Counted from the first letter of the stretch, positions 16,701 to 25,069 are shown. The stretch: DNA of 49,609 nucleotides from an uncultured Muribaculaceae bacterium (GCA_910587355.1 CAJUKF010000017.1:1-49609), one strand, 5' to 3'. The notes: a model not told the origin generated them from the letters alone. A program made the numbers and translations.

Positions 16701-18607
16701 CGCCTATGAAGGGCGACGTGAACGCCGATATGCGCATAAATCTCGATGGCGACCTCATCACCGGCCGGGGCAGCGCAGGCATTTCGGGATTCACTTACGA
16801 CAGACAGAAAGTAGCTGACATAAACGCTGACTTCAATATTGCGGCAAGTCCGAGCGGTACAATCAATGCCAAGGCAGACCTTATGGTGAACGGCGTAAAG
16901 ACAATGACTCTCAACGGAGCCCTCAATGACAGCACCCTCACCTCTCCGATGTCTCTTGACTTCGCCATGATTCATTTCCCGCTCAACACAGTGAATCCCT
17001 TCCTGCCACGGGGCACGGCATCGCTTACGGGCACACTCAATGGCAATCTGAAAATATCCGGTACTACTGACAAACCAGTATTCGACGGCAAACTCGACTT
17101 CGACTCCACTGCCGTGAAACTCGCGCTCACCGGCACACCGTATAAGTTCAGTTCCACTCCTATCGATGTGGAAAACAATACGGTGCACTTCAACGACTTC
17201 GCAATCAGAGGCTGCAACGATAATCCGCTCTATGTGAACGGCACCGTCGACATATCCGACATGACTGACATGCGCCTTAACCTCGGTCTGAAAGCGCGCA
17301 ACATGATGCTTGTCAACAGCAACCGAGCCGCCCGTGGCGCCGATGTCTACGGCAAGGCATATATCGACCTCGATGCGTCGGCCCGCGGCTCGATGAGTTT
17401 CATGCAGCTGAATGCAAATCTCACTCTGCTCTCCTCTACCAACGTCACTTACGTGATACCCGACGCCACATCGATGATTGCCAATCAGAGCACCGACGAT
17501 ATGGTGAAATTCGTAAGTTTCACTGATTCGGCCGCCGTAGCGAGAGCCGATTCAATCCGGCCAGGCGGAATGGCAATGATTCTTGATGCGGTTCTCACAA
17601 TTGACAATGGGTCTATTATCAATGTTGACCTCTCGTCCGACAGCAAAAACCGCGTGCAGCTCCAGAGCAACGGTACTCTTACCTACGCCATGTCGCCTCT
17701 GGACAACGGCCGTCTCTCGGGTCGCCTGAATATTGACAAGGGCTTTGCACGCTACACTCCGCCATTCATGTCAGAGAAGAATTTTTCATTCGATGACGGC
17801 AGCTATGTGGCGTTCAACGGCGACATGATGAATCCGATTCTGAACATACATGCCACTGATGTTATCAAAGCAAACGTGACCCAGTCGGGCCAGAACTCCC
17901 GTCTGGTCAATTTCGATGTCACGCTGTCGGTAACAGGCACACTCTCGCAGATGAATGCCGCATTCGACCTCTCTACCAACGATGACATGACCGTCGCCAA
18001 CGAGCTTGAATCGATGTCACCCGAGCAGCGCGCCAATCAGGCAATGAACATGCTTCTCTACAATGTCTATACGGGTCCCGGAACAAAAGGCAATGCAGCA
18101 CTGGCAGGTAACCCGCTATTCTCCTTCCTGGAATCACAACTCAACTCATGGGCAGCCAACACAATCAAAGGCGTAGACATCTCTTTCGGCATCGACCAGT
18201 ATGACCGCACCTACAACGGCAACACCTCGTCGACGATGAGTTACTCATATCAGGTGTCCAAGTCGCTGTTCAACGACAGATTCAAGATTGTAGTCGGAGG
18301 CAACTACAGCACAGACGCTACCGCGGACGAGAATTTCTCGCAGAATCTGATTAACGATATATCGTTCGAGTACTTCCTCAACAGCCAGCGCACAATGTAT
18401 GTGCGCCTCTTCCGTCACACGGGATTCGAAAGCATCCTCGAGGGTGAAATCACCCAGACAGGCGTCGGTTTCGTCTACCGGCGCAAACTGAGACGCCTCG
18501 GCGACATGTTCCGCACACCGGCAGCCATACGTCGCCGCGATGCAGCGGAAAACAACCGTGACAAAGAAACCGAAATTTCACACGAAAAAGCCAACGAGAA
18601 CAGATGA
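13772..18607 (+). CDS. tamB: TamB/AsmA-like translocation and assembly protein
   Basis: A 1611-residue envelope protein with one N-terminal membrane anchor (about 8-34) and a very long beta-rich periplasmic region of repeating amphipathic strands, as in the bridge-like AsmA/TamB superfamily. The C-terminal 350 residues carry the TamB (DUF490) domain (GTLSQMNAAFDLSTND, QANQAMNMLLYNVY-like block, DISFGIDQYD, RFKIVVGGNYSTD). TamB works with TamA in outer-membrane protein or phospholipid transport. The start is a GTG at 13772: an in-frame stop lies 18 nt upstream, and no ATG precedes the anchor. Its stop overlaps the ATG of the TamA-like gene by 4 nt, which indicates coupled translation. Confidence 0.92.
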   Translation: MKFRNIILTAVRAIAYIAFALVLFVVGLVGVLYSPWAQNIARIALVNKLDGRDGTPKLTLDELRLHFPLTLEGAGLTLEQNGDTIMSAERLEVSAELMPLLTGNAHISELQLQKALYVMGTPDSLMYMRINADSLGLSPAVIHLPTMGIDLQKGAISGGHVAMVMRPDTGLPTPPAPPTKMSVKVGNIHLDDFTFSMRMMPTIDTLTAHIASSEMNSGLIDLLNQKISLATFSGSGLDARYIAPDSVSIATGGPYPTEKQLAAQAAAPKSAPWTIQIDSIAFDKSHGLYTTAGIKPLPGLDFAYIELDDLDLKLNNFYNQATTVKLPLSIRGRERCGVDLAVDGTLDIDSVALSFNDVRLSTPNSTVASLNGKLGMGDFASNPQLPLALDLDGAFSPADLSLMFPPFKTYLAAVPHAEDIQLIAKADGTTGHLDIRRFDLDLNRCIHLGANGYIENFMDPARLGGNIALKGNIINVNTFKNALLSKETASTLEIPPMTLKGNVVIANGTYDGRLTAVTGKGDLRFSGRWNGDAEKYTADLTTNAFPVNAFMPSLGVGAVTAKVNVDGKGYDPFNKSTVIQAKADVASLLYNGADYKDIAADVILSDGHAQIKAESSNADADFTLSAEGNLDGTTYTWTADIDGRNIDLYALKFSEIPASVEIVANGGATIGPGKNDIHARLHVADAFYRRESGTIAVNDIKVNFLAADSATTANITNGDLEASFQSFVSLDSLINGFSHASGLLSEQIDHLVINVDTLGKALPPFAFSVSGSRSNMVNDILAPSDMSVGDFYLSANNGSFLTFSGTVRELSTGSMILDSIYVNAIQDNADMNLDAGLLNRPGNLDQWHSVALKGTVKGRSASLDIHQQNLSGNTGFRFGLAAETTADTTVVLNIRPYDPVIGYQNWSVNEDNFIRYDIRDKHLDANVRMNGGNSSLAIYTQHPDSLGKLADKHQEDLVIQLKDIHISDWISFNPFAPPMKGDVNADMRINLDGDLITGRGSAGISGFTYDRQKVADINADFNIAASPSGTINAKADLMVNGVKTMTLNGALNDSTLTSPMSLDFAMIHFPLNTVNPFLPRGTASLTGTLNGNLKISGTTDKPVFDGKLDFDSTAVKLALTGTPYKFSSTPIDVENNTVHFNDFAIRGCNDNPLYVNGTVDISDMTDMRLNLGLKARNMMLVNSNRAARGADVYGKAYIDLDASARGSMSFMQLNANLTLLSSTNVTYVIPDATSMIANQSTDDMVKFVSFTDSAAVARADSIRPGGMAMILDAVLTIDNGSIINVDLSSDSKNRVQLQSNGTLTYAMSPLDNGRLSGRLNIDKGFARYTPPFMSEKNFSFDDGSYVAFNGDMMNPILNIHATDVIKANVTQSGQNSRLVNFDVTLSVTGTLSQMNAAFDLSTNDDMTVANELESMSPEQRANQAMNMLLYNVYTGPGTKGNAALAGNPLFSFLESQLNSWAANTIKGVDISFGIDQYDRTYNGNTSSTMSYSYQVSKSLFNDRFKIVVGGNYSTDATADENFSQNLINDISFEYFLNSQRTMYVRLFRHTGFESILEGEITQTGVGFVYRRKLRRLGDMFRTPAAIRRRDAAENNRDKETEISHEKANENR

Positions 18608-20913
18608 AAGCCTTTCGCCGACATATTCTTCCGCGCCTGACCGCTGTCACAGCCGTGGCCGCACTCCTGATGAGTTCGTGTTCCACAACCCGCAGGATTC
18701 CCGACGACGAAAAGCTGTACACTGGCAAAAAAATGCGAATCGAGGCACCGGCAGACGACAAGAGTCTTCCGGCACCCGTTGCGGCAAAACTTACAAGTTC
18801 GGTCGACGTGCCTCCGAACAATTACTGGAAACTGCTGGGCTGGCGCTATCCCTTCCCCCTCGGACTGTGGGTATATAACAACTGGTCCAATCCGCCTTCG
18901 GGCCTGCGTCACTGGCTCTATGAGAAACTGGCCCGCGACCCGGTGCTTGTGTCGGATGTAAGACCGGAAGTACGCACGCACATGATCGAACAGATTCTCG
19001 ATAACAACGGCTATTTCAGCGGCACGGCATCCTACGAGCTCAAAGTGGGCCGGAATCCCAAAAAGGCAAAAATCGTCTATAACGTCAATCCCGGACGCGC
19101 ATATCCTATTGACACGGTGATACTGATGCCCGACACCACACGCCTGGCATTCCTGGTGGATTCGCTAGCTCGTCAGGATTCCTATCTCACAGCCGATATG
19201 CCGCGTTATTCCACCGATTCCTTGTCGGTGGCACGCACCCGCATCACCAACGCACTCCGAAACAAGGGATATTACTTCTTCCGGCCAGAATACATCGAAT
19301 ACCTCGCCGACAGTCTCATCAACCGTGGCCGAATAGCGCTCAAACTCATGGCAGCATCCAATATTCCGGCCTTCGCACGCCAGCCATACAAGACCGGCAA
19401 GGTGACCATGTATGTCGACCGCAACCAAGGAGGAGGCGAACCCGACACCATAAGTCTCGGGCATGCCACACTCATCCAGATGATGCCGTCGAAACTGCGC
19501 CGCAAGTCAATCGAAGAGTGCATAGCTTTCCGGCCCGGACGCACCTTCTCTGTGCGCAGCATGGACCGTACGCAGACCTATCTCTCGCGACTCGGAATAT
19601 TCAACACAATCAATATCGAAGCTTCGCCGGACACTGCCAACCACAACGAGCGCTTGCTGAACGTGGATATATTCTGTAAATTCGACGCTCCGCTTGAAAT
19701 GTCGCTCGAAGCCAACGCATCGTCGAAATCTAACAGCTACATCGGACCGGGCCTTGTTTTCGGCGTGACTAACAAAAACATTTTCGGCGGCGGCGAACAA
19801 TTGTCAGTAAAGCTGTCGGGCACCTACGAATGGCAGACCGGCCACGGCCGCAACTCGGTGTTCAACTCCTACGAAGTGGGGCTTACAGGGTCGCTCGCTT
19901 TTCCGCGGTTACTGGCTCCTAAATTCATACCCCGCAGCCGCTATCAGCTCAACTGGACACGGTTCACACTCAACGCCGACCTCCTCAACCGTCCGCACTA
20001 CTTCAAAATGGCGCAGTTCAACGCATCGGTGTCCTATGACTGGCGTCTGCGCCGCCATGTGCAGAACAGCTTTACCCCATTAAAACTCACTTACACCAAC
20101 CTGATGCACACTACTCATGATTTCGACTCTATCATGGCAGCAAATCCGGCTGTAGCACAGAGTTTCAGGAGTCAGTATATACCTCAGATGTCCTACAGCT
20201 ACGTATACGACCGTATGCTTGACCCCGACAACAGCATCAACGTGCAGTTTCAGGTACAGGAGGCCGGCAATATTTTCTGGGCCATATACCGTGCCTGCGG
20301 CGTCAAGGGAGAGAAGCGCCTGTTCGGCACGCCTTTTTCTCAGTTTGTCAAAGGACAGGCACAGCTTGTCTACGGACGCCGTATAGCAAGCGGCGACCAC
20401 TGGCTTGTGAGCCGTGTAGCATGTGGAGCGGCCCATGCCTACGGCAACTCCAGTCAGGTGCCTTATGCCGAGCAATTCTATGTCGGCGGAGCGAACTCTG
20501 TTCGTGCCTTCACGGTGCGCTCTATCGGTCCGGGCAGCTACAGAGCTCCCGAGGGGCAGCCCGAGGACTACTTCGACCGCACGGGTACCTTCAAATTCGA
20601 GGCCAATATCGAATATCGTTTCCCTATTATCAGCATTTTTCACGGAGCAGTCTTTCTCGACGCAGGCAATGTATGGCTGCTGAAACACGATGCAATGCGC
20701 CCCGGCGGCACTTTACAGGCCAAAAGTTTCTTCCGCGACCTTGCATTGGGTACGGGAGTAGGCATACGTGTCGATATCAGTATGCTTGTCATCCGGGGTG
20801 ACCTCGGCATAGGCATACACGCGCCATACGATACGGGGCGCAAAGGATATTACAATATGACAAGTTTCGGCAATTCTCTCGCATTCCATCTGGCTATCGG
20901 CTACCCGTTCTGA
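18604..20913 (+). CDS. tamA: TamA/BamA-like Omp85-family outer-membrane protein (lipoprotein form)
   Basis: A 769-residue outer-membrane protein. It starts with a signal peptide and lipobox (LLMSSCSTTRR), which is typical of the Bacteroidota TamA-like proteins (TamL). POTRA-like domains follow in the first half (ILDNNGYFSGTASYE, GRAYPIDTV, IEECIAFRPGRTFSV). A C-terminal 16-strand surface-antigen barrel has the Omp85 motifs FYVGGANSVRAF (VRGF-type lid lock), KFEANIEYRFPI, VFLDAGNVW and LGTGVGIRVDI, and ends in Phe. It overlaps tamB by ATGA, so the two form an assembly pair. Confidence 0.92.
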   Translation: MKAFRRHILPRLTAVTAVAALLMSSCSTTRRIPDDEKLYTGKKMRIEAPADDKSLPAPVAAKLTSSVDVPPNNYWKLLGWRYPFPLGLWVYNNWSNPPSGLRHWLYEKLARDPVLVSDVRPEVRTHMIEQILDNNGYFSGTASYELKVGRNPKKAKIVYNVNPGRAYPIDTVILMPDTTRLAFLVDSLARQDSYLTADMPRYSTDSLSVARTRITNALRNKGYYFFRPEYIEYLADSLINRGRIALKLMAASNIPAFARQPYKTGKVTMYVDRNQGGGEPDTISLGHATLIQMMPSKLRRKSIEECIAFRPGRTFSVRSMDRTQTYLSRLGIFNTINIEASPDTANHNERLLNVDIFCKFDAPLEMSLEANASSKSNSYIGPGLVFGVTNKNIFGGGEQLSVKLSGTYEWQTGHGRNSVFNSYEVGLTGSLAFPRLLAPKFIPRSRYQLNWTRFTLNADLLNRPHYFKMAQFNASVSYDWRLRRHVQNSFTPLKLTYTNLMHTTHDFDSIMAANPAVAQSFRSQYIPQMSYSYVYDRMLDPDNSINVQFQVQEAGNIFWAIYRACGVKGEKRLFGTPFSQFVKGQAQLVYGRRIASGDHWLVSRVACGAAHAYGNSSQVPYAEQFYVGGANSVRAFTVRSIGPGSYRAPEGQPEDYFDRTGTFKFEANIEYRFPIISIFHGAVFLDAGNVWLLKHDAMRPGGTLQAKSFFRDLALGTGVGIRVDISMLVIRGDLGIGIHAPYDTGRKGYYNMTSFGNSLAFHLAIGYPF

Positions 20914-20966
20914 ACATTCGCCTTTATGGAGTGTTAATTATATACATTAACTAAACTACTGTAATT

Positions 20967-21149
20967 ATGGCAATAATCAAAAATCAGGCAGAACGCGAAA
21001 TCGACGAGCTGCAGAAAGTTGAAGCACGCATCCGCCGCTCGGAGCGTCGCGAGCACATCCACCGAATAATTATAGCCGGCCTCGCCGTTATCGCCGCCGT
21101 CGCTGTGTTCACCGGTCACTGCTGCCCCAAACATAAACGCATTTTCTAA
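20967..21149 (+). CDS. Small single-pass membrane protein of unknown function
   Basis: A 60-residue protein with a charged, helical amino half (about 1-35, rich in Glu/Arg, probably a short coiled coil) and one hydrophobic segment (IIIAGLAVIAAVAVF, about 35-49) followed by HCCPKHKR. I know no family for it. It lies 54 nt after the tamA stop and before a strong hairpin at 21179-21216, so it looks like the last gene of the tamBA transcript. Support is the membrane segment, a clean ATG and the terminator right behind. Confidence 0.6.
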   Translation: MAIIKNQAEREIDELQKVEARIRRSERREHIHRIIIAGLAVIAAVAVFTGHCCPKHKRIF

Positions 21150-21178
21150 AAACTGAGGTTCTCCGAAAACCTTTTCCT

Positions 21179-21216
21179 GGAGGCTGTGTCGCAAATGATT
21201 TCACGACACGGCCTCC
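21179..21216 (+). terminator. Hairpin ending the tamB-tamA-small protein transcript
   Basis: GGAGGCTGTGTCG (21179-21191) pairs with CGACACGGCCTCC (21204-21216), 13 positions with one G-U-type mismatch, loop 12 nt. The T-content after it is modest (CGGCATTTTA), so termination efficiency is uncertain. Confidence 0.6.
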
Positions 21217-21261
21217 CGGCATTTTATGCCGTCCTGAACAGAGGAATCAATAAGCAACTAT

Positions 21262-21300
21262 AAAAAGAAAGCGCGGCACTGCTGAGCAATGTCGCGCTTT
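21262..21300 (-). terminator. Terminator of the minus-strand structured RNA
   Basis: AAAGCGCG at 21268-21275 pairs with CGCGCTTT at 21293-21300. On the minus strand the stem is followed by CTTTTT. There is no T-run on the plus side, so it acts in the minus direction. Confidence 0.75.
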
Positions 21301-21523
21301 ATAAGGCCACATCAAAGGATGCGATGAAACTCCCTAAAGACAGGATTTGAGTGCCCGCCGCCCTTTGTAATCCTCCGGCTCTAAGGCGTCCGGCGACGTG
21401 AGTCGACGGCTGAGGCCCGCCATTGGTCGGTCAAGCTTGTCTCGGTAGTTTGGAAATAATTGACGAGTTTCCCAATCTACTTTGATGTGGTATGGGTTTC
21501 GGCTCTCTCGCCTTCGATTTTAT
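21262..21523 (-). ncRNA. Candidate structured non-coding RNA, about 260 nt
   Basis: On the minus strand this unit has its own -7 box (TAACTTTG, 21535-21528), no open frame, and a terminator whose stem (21293-21300 with 21268-21275) is followed by five T at 21266-21262. Complementary segments nest as in a folded RNA. A 10-bp closing stem pairs 21481-21490 with 21307-21316. Just inside it is a 12-bp hairpin with one mismatch (21445-21480). A 6-bp second closing stem pairs 21438-21443 with 21337-21342, and inside that are two GC-rich hairpins. It matches none of RNase P RNA, tmRNA or SRP RNA by their conserved cores. A Bacteroidales-1 or 6S-type RNA is possible but untested. Confidence 0.65.
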
Positions 21524-21527
21524 AACG

Positions 21528-21535
21528 CAAAGTTA
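21528..21535 (-). promoter_or_regulatory. -7 promoter element of the minus-strand structured RNA
   Basis: The minus strand reads TAACTTTG, a full match. It points away from thrS, and no gene on that strand follows, only the structured region and its terminator. Confidence 0.6.
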
Positions 21536-21639
21536 ATGACAAGAGTTCGATTTTGCAAACTTATTTCAAAATTTTTGCGGCATGCTGCAAACTTCCTGAA
21601 ATAAAACACTCAAAAATTGTGGCAATTACAAATTTTTCG

Positions 21640-21647
21640 TATCTTTG
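21640..21647 (+). promoter_or_regulatory. -7 promoter element of the thrS operon
   Basis: TATCTTTG, full match, with a TTG about 21 nt upstream (21617) as a possible -33 element. The predicted leader is about 42 nt. Confidence 0.7.
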
Positions 21648-21694
21648 CGGCTGATTTTGAAACCGCGTCCACAAAAACGTGGCACGGACACATC

Positions 21695-23647
21695 ATGAAA
21701 ACCGATATGATTAAAATCACATTTCCAGACAACAGCGTCAAGGAATTTGAAGCCGGTGTAACGCCCCTTCAGATAGCCAACTCCATATCTCCGCGCCTCG
21801 CCCGCGAGGTGCTCGCCGCATCGGTCAACGATGAAGAGTGGGATTTGAGCCGCCCTATCGCCACAGATGCATCAATCAAGCTCTTCAAATGGGATGACCC
21901 CGAGGGCAAGCATGCTTTCTGGCACAGCTCGGCACACCTGCTCGCCGAGGCCCTTCAGGAGCTTTACCCCGGCGTCCGCTTCGGCATCGGCCCGGCCATT
22001 GAAAACGGCTTCTACTACGACATCGACCCGGGAGAAAACAAACTCACTTCCGATGACTTCGCCAAAATCGAAGCCAAGATGCTCGAACTCGCACGCAAGG
22101 ACGAGGCCATTGTCCGCAAGGACATAGCCAAGGCCGACGCCCTCAAGATGTTCGGCGACCGCAATGAAGAATACAAATGCGAGCTCATCTCCGAGCTTGA
22201 AGACGGACATATCACCACATATACCCAGGGCGCTTTCACCGACCTCTGCCGCGGCCCGCACCTTCCCTCGACAGGCGCTATCAAGGCAGTGAAAATCACA
22301 AGCCTCGCCGGTGCTTTCTGGCGCGGTGACGAGAAGCGCAAACAGCTCGTCCGCGTCTACGGCATCACCTTCCCCAAGAAGGCCATGCTCGACGAATACC
22401 TCGCGCTCCTCGAAGAAGCCAAGAAACGCGACCACCGCAAACTCGGCAAAGAGATGGAGCTGTTCGCTTTCTCGTCGAAAGTAGGCGCAGGCCTGCCTCT
22501 GTGGCTCCCCAAGGGCGCCGCTCTACGCGACCGCCTCGAACAGTTCCTACGCAAGATTCAGAAAAAATACGGTTACCTTCAGGTAATCACTCCGCATATC
22601 GGCAACAAGCAGCTCTATGTAACTTCGGGCCACTACGCAAAATACGGCAAAGACTCGTTCCAGCCCATTCACACCCCCGAAGAAGGCGAGGAATACCTCC
22701 TCAAACCCATGAACTGCCCTCACCACTGCGAGATTTTCCGTGCCCTCCCCCGTTCATACCGCGATTTGCCCCTGCGTCTTGCAGAATTCGGCACCGTATA
22801 CCGCTATGAGCAGAGCGGCGAGCTCCACGGCCTGACCCGAGTACGCGGTTTCACGCAGGACGACGCACACATCTTCTGCGCGCCCGAGCAAATCAAAGAC
22901 GAGTTCCTTAAGGTTATGGATATCATCCTTTATATCTTCAAGGCTCTCAAATTTGAAAATTATGAGGCACAGATATCGCTGCGCGACCCCAAGCACAAGG
23001 AGAAATACATCGGCTCTGACGAAAACTGGCACAAAGCCGAGCAGGCTATCATAGAGGCATGCGCCGAAAAAGGCATCAACGCCCGCACCGAGCTCGGCGA
23101 AGCCGCATTCTACGGCCCCAAACTCGACTTCATGGTGCGCGACGCAATCGGCCGCCGCTGGCAGCTCGGCACAATCCAGGTAGACTACAATCTGCCCGAA
23201 CGCTTCGAGCTCGAATACACAGGCAGCGACAACGCCAAGCACCGTCCTGTGATGATTCACCGTGCGCCCTTCGGCTCCATGGAGCGCTTCGTGGCCGTAC
23301 TTCTTGAGCACACCGCCGGACACTTCCCCCTGTGGCTCGCTCCCGAACAGGTAATCATAATCCCTGTGAGCGACAAATATACCGATTATGCCAACCGCGT
23401 GGCAGCCGAACTCGATGCAGCCGATATACGCTGTGAGGTCGACAACCGCAACGAGACCCTCGGCCGCAAAATCCGCGACAATCAGCTCAAACGAGTGCCC
23501 TACATGCTTGTCGTAGGAGAAAAAGAAGCCGCCACAGGCGAAGTTTCCGTAAGAAAATCGGGCGAAGGCGACCTCGGTTCGATGAAAATTGCTAACTTTG
23601 CACAGCATTTGACCGACGAGGTCAACAAAATGATTAACCAACAATAA
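21695..23647 (+). CDS. thrS: Threonyl-tRNA synthetase
   Basis: A 650-residue class II aminoacyl-tRNA synthetase that charges tRNA-Thr. Domains in order: TGS (about 5-65, KITFPDNSVKEFEAGVTP), the editing second additional domain (HSSAHLLAEALQELYPG, YTQGAFTDLCRGPHLPSTG), the catalytic core with MNCPHHCEIF (zinc Cys and His), RVRGFTQDDAHIFC and HRAPFGSMERFVAVLLEH, and the anticodon-binding domain (PEQVIIIPVSDKY to the end). I use the ATG at 21695; longer frames would start ahead of the promoter. An alternative ATG at 21707 (MIKITF) is possible. It is the first gene of thrS-infC-rpmI-rplT. Confidence 0.97.
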   Translation: MKTDMIKITFPDNSVKEFEAGVTPLQIANSISPRLAREVLAASVNDEEWDLSRPIATDASIKLFKWDDPEGKHAFWHSSAHLLAEALQELYPGVRFGIGPAIENGFYYDIDPGENKLTSDDFAKIEAKMLELARKDEAIVRKDIAKADALKMFGDRNEEYKCELISELEDGHITTYTQGAFTDLCRGPHLPSTGAIKAVKITSLAGAFWRGDEKRKQLVRVYGITFPKKAMLDEYLALLEEAKKRDHRKLGKEMELFAFSSKVGAGLPLWLPKGAALRDRLEQFLRKIQKKYGYLQVITPHIGNKQLYVTSGHYAKYGKDSFQPIHTPEEGEEYLLKPMNCPHHCEIFRALPRSYRDLPLRLAEFGTVYRYEQSGELHGLTRVRGFTQDDAHIFCAPEQIKDEFLKVMDIILYIFKALKFENYEAQISLRDPKHKEKYIGSDENWHKAEQAIIEACAEKGINARTELGEAAFYGPKLDFMVRDAIGRRWQLGTIQVDYNLPERFELEYTGSDNAKHRPVMIHRAPFGSMERFVAVLLEHTAGHFPLWLAPEQVIIIPVSDKYTDYANRVAAELDAADIRCEVDNRNETLGRKIRDNQLKRVPYMLVVGEKEAATGEVSVRKSGEGDLGSMKIANFAQHLTDEVNKMINQQ

Positions 23648-23683
23648 ATAAAATACTAATTAAACTGCTACCAAGCACACTGA

Positions 23684-24286
23684 ATGGATAAAAAACCTTA
23701 CAATCCGGGAGCTCCCCGACCCGCAAACAACGGTCCGCGCCCGCAGCAACCCGCACGCCGTGACCCCCGCCAGCAAAAGCAAGCGCCCAACAACATCAAC
23801 GAGCACATACGTGCACGCGAAGTGCGTCTTGTAGGCGACAACGTCACACCCGGCATCTATCCCATTCAGCAGGCCCGCAGTATCGCCGACGAGCTTGAGC
23901 TTGACCTGGTGGAAATCTCCCCCAACGCCGAGCCGCCCGTATGCAAAATCCTCGATTATCAGAAATACCTCTACCAGCAGAAGAAAAAAGCCAAGGAAAT
24001 CAAGGCCAAAGCAGCCAAGGTGGTAGTAAAGGAAATACGATTCGGTCCTCAGACAGATGACCACGACTACAACTTCAAGCTCAAGCATGCCGTAGGATTC
24101 CTTCAGGAAGGCTCGAAAGTGAAAGCCTACGTATTCTTCAAAGGCCGCTCGATTCTCTTCAAAGAGCAAGGCGAGGTGCTTCTGCTACGTTTCGCCAATG
24201 ACCTCGAAGACTATGGCAAGGTAGAGCAGATGCCGATTCTCGAAGGCAAGCGCATGACGATAATGATTTCGCCCAAGAAGAAATAA
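23684..24286 (+). CDS. infC: Translation initiation factor IF-3
   Basis: A 200-residue protein. The N-domain (VRLVGDNVTPGIYPIQQARSIADE) and linker (VVVKEIRFGPQTDDHDYNFK) are well conserved, as is the C-domain (GSKVKAYVFFKGR). IF-3 binds the 30S subunit and checks initiator tRNA and start codon. About 35 extra residues rich in Pro, Gln and Arg precede the usual N-terminus, as is common in this phylum. It follows thrS after 36 nt. The start here is a normal ATG, not the AUU known from the E. coli gene. Confidence 0.96.
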   Translation: MDKKPYNPGAPRPANNGPRPQQPARRDPRQQKQAPNNINEHIRAREVRLVGDNVTPGIYPIQQARSIADELELDLVEISPNAEPPVCKILDYQKYLYQQKKKAKEIKAKAAKVVVKEIRFGPQTDDHDYNFKLKHAVGFLQEGSKVKAYVFFKGRSILFKEQGEVLLLRFANDLEDYGKVEQMPILEGKRMTIMISPKKK

Positions 24287-24343
24287 TCAGCCACGTGTGG
24301 CTATCGATTATAAAACTCGAATTACCAATTAATTAACAAAACA

Positions 24344-24541
24344 ATGCCTAAGATTAAGACTAACTCCGGTTCCAAAAAGAGGTTCGCCCTTACCGGCTCA
24401 GGTAAGATTAAGAGAAAACACGCTTTCAAGAGCCACATTCTCACAAAGAAGACAAAGAAGCAGAAACGCAACCTCACCCACAGCGGTCTTGTTGCCCGTG
24501 CAAATCTTTCAAGTGTGAAGTCGCTCCTCGGCCTCAAATAA
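24344..24541 (+). CDS. rpmI: 50S ribosomal protein L35
   Basis: A 65-residue basic ribosomal protein with the family opening MPKIKTNSGSKKRF and the SHILTKKTKKQKRNL block. It is a component of the large subunit, encoded between infC and rplT as in most bacteria. A short AGCCAC/GTGGCT hairpin (24289-24302) lies in the 57-nt gap after infC. Confidence 0.97.
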   Translation: MPKIKTNSGSKKRFALTGSGKIKRKHAFKSHILTKKTKKQKRNLTHSGLVARANLSSVKSLLGLK

Positions 24542-24664
24542 GCCGTTGACCAAGCAATTTCCTCTCAAAGCTAATTCGTGATTATATAATTCATTATTAA
24601 CCGAATGAACAGCCCAAAGAGCAGCACAGAGCGCTGACGCTGTCATTCAAAATCATTTGAAACA

Positions 24665-25015
24665 ATGCCAAGATCAGTCAACCACGTCGCATCGCGCGCA
24701 CGCCGCAAGAAAATCCTCAAACTTACACGAGGCTACTTTGGCTGCCGTCGTAATGTATGGACCGTTGCTAAAAACACCTGGGAAAAAGGTCTTACCTACG
24801 CTTACCGTGACCGCAAGGACAAAAAGCGCAACTTCCGTGCCCTCTGGATTCAGCGTATCAACGCTGCCGCCCGTCTCCACGACCTGAGCTACTCCAAGCT
24901 CATGGGCCTCATCCACAAAAGCGGCATCGAAATCAACCGCAAAGTCCTCGCAGACCTCGCCCTCAACAATCCCGCTGCTTTCGCAGCTATTGTAGAGAAA
25001 GTGAAGAACGCATAA
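24665..25015 (+). CDS. rplT: 50S ribosomal protein L20
   Basis: A 116-residue basic protein with the L20 signature (MPRSVNHVASRARRKKILK, GYFGCRRNVW, AYRDRKDKKRNFRALW). It binds 23S rRNA early in 50S assembly and, in several bacteria, represses its own operon. It is the last gene of the thrS operon and is followed at once by a strong terminator. The 123-nt gap after rpmI is long for this operon and could hold a control structure; I see only a short CAGC/GCTG stem there. Confidence 0.97.
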   Translation: MPRSVNHVASRARRKKILKLTRGYFGCRRNVWTVAKNTWEKGLTYAYRDRKDKKRNFRALWIQRINAAARLHDLSYSKLMGLIHKSGIEINRKVLADLALNNPAAFAAIVEKVKNA

Positions 25016-25031
25016 GCTACTTCAGACGATT

Positions 25032-25069
25032 AAAACTCCGCCGGCGACTTTGTTTCCGGCGGAGTTTTT
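25032..25069 (+). terminator. Intrinsic terminator of the thrS-infC-rpmI-rplT operon
   Basis: AAAACTCCGCCGG (25032-25044) pairs with CCGGCGGAGTTTT (25056 onward), loop 11 nt, followed by TTTTTG. It lies 16 nt after the rplT stop. Confidence 0.9.

Larger units (their letters stand above)
21150..21694. other. Non-coding region between the tam cluster and thrS
   Basis: This 545-bp region has no credible protein gene. From left to right it holds the terminator of the tam transcript (21179-21216), a minus-strand structured RNA with its own terminator and promoter (21262-21535), and the thrS promoter (21640-21647) with a 48-nt leader. No tRNA-like T-box structure lies between the thrS promoter and the start codon. 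Confidence 0.7.

Noticed and set aside
21300..21640. T-box or attenuator controlling thrS
   Set aside because: The structured segment lies upstream of the thrS promoter and its own promoter and terminator point the other way. The thrS leader is only about 42 nt, too short for a T-box.
22754..23644. Long open frame (296 codons) on the strand opposite thrS
   Set aside because: It mirrors the thrS reading frame and arises from its codon bias. It has no domain, no promoter and no sensible amino-acid pattern.
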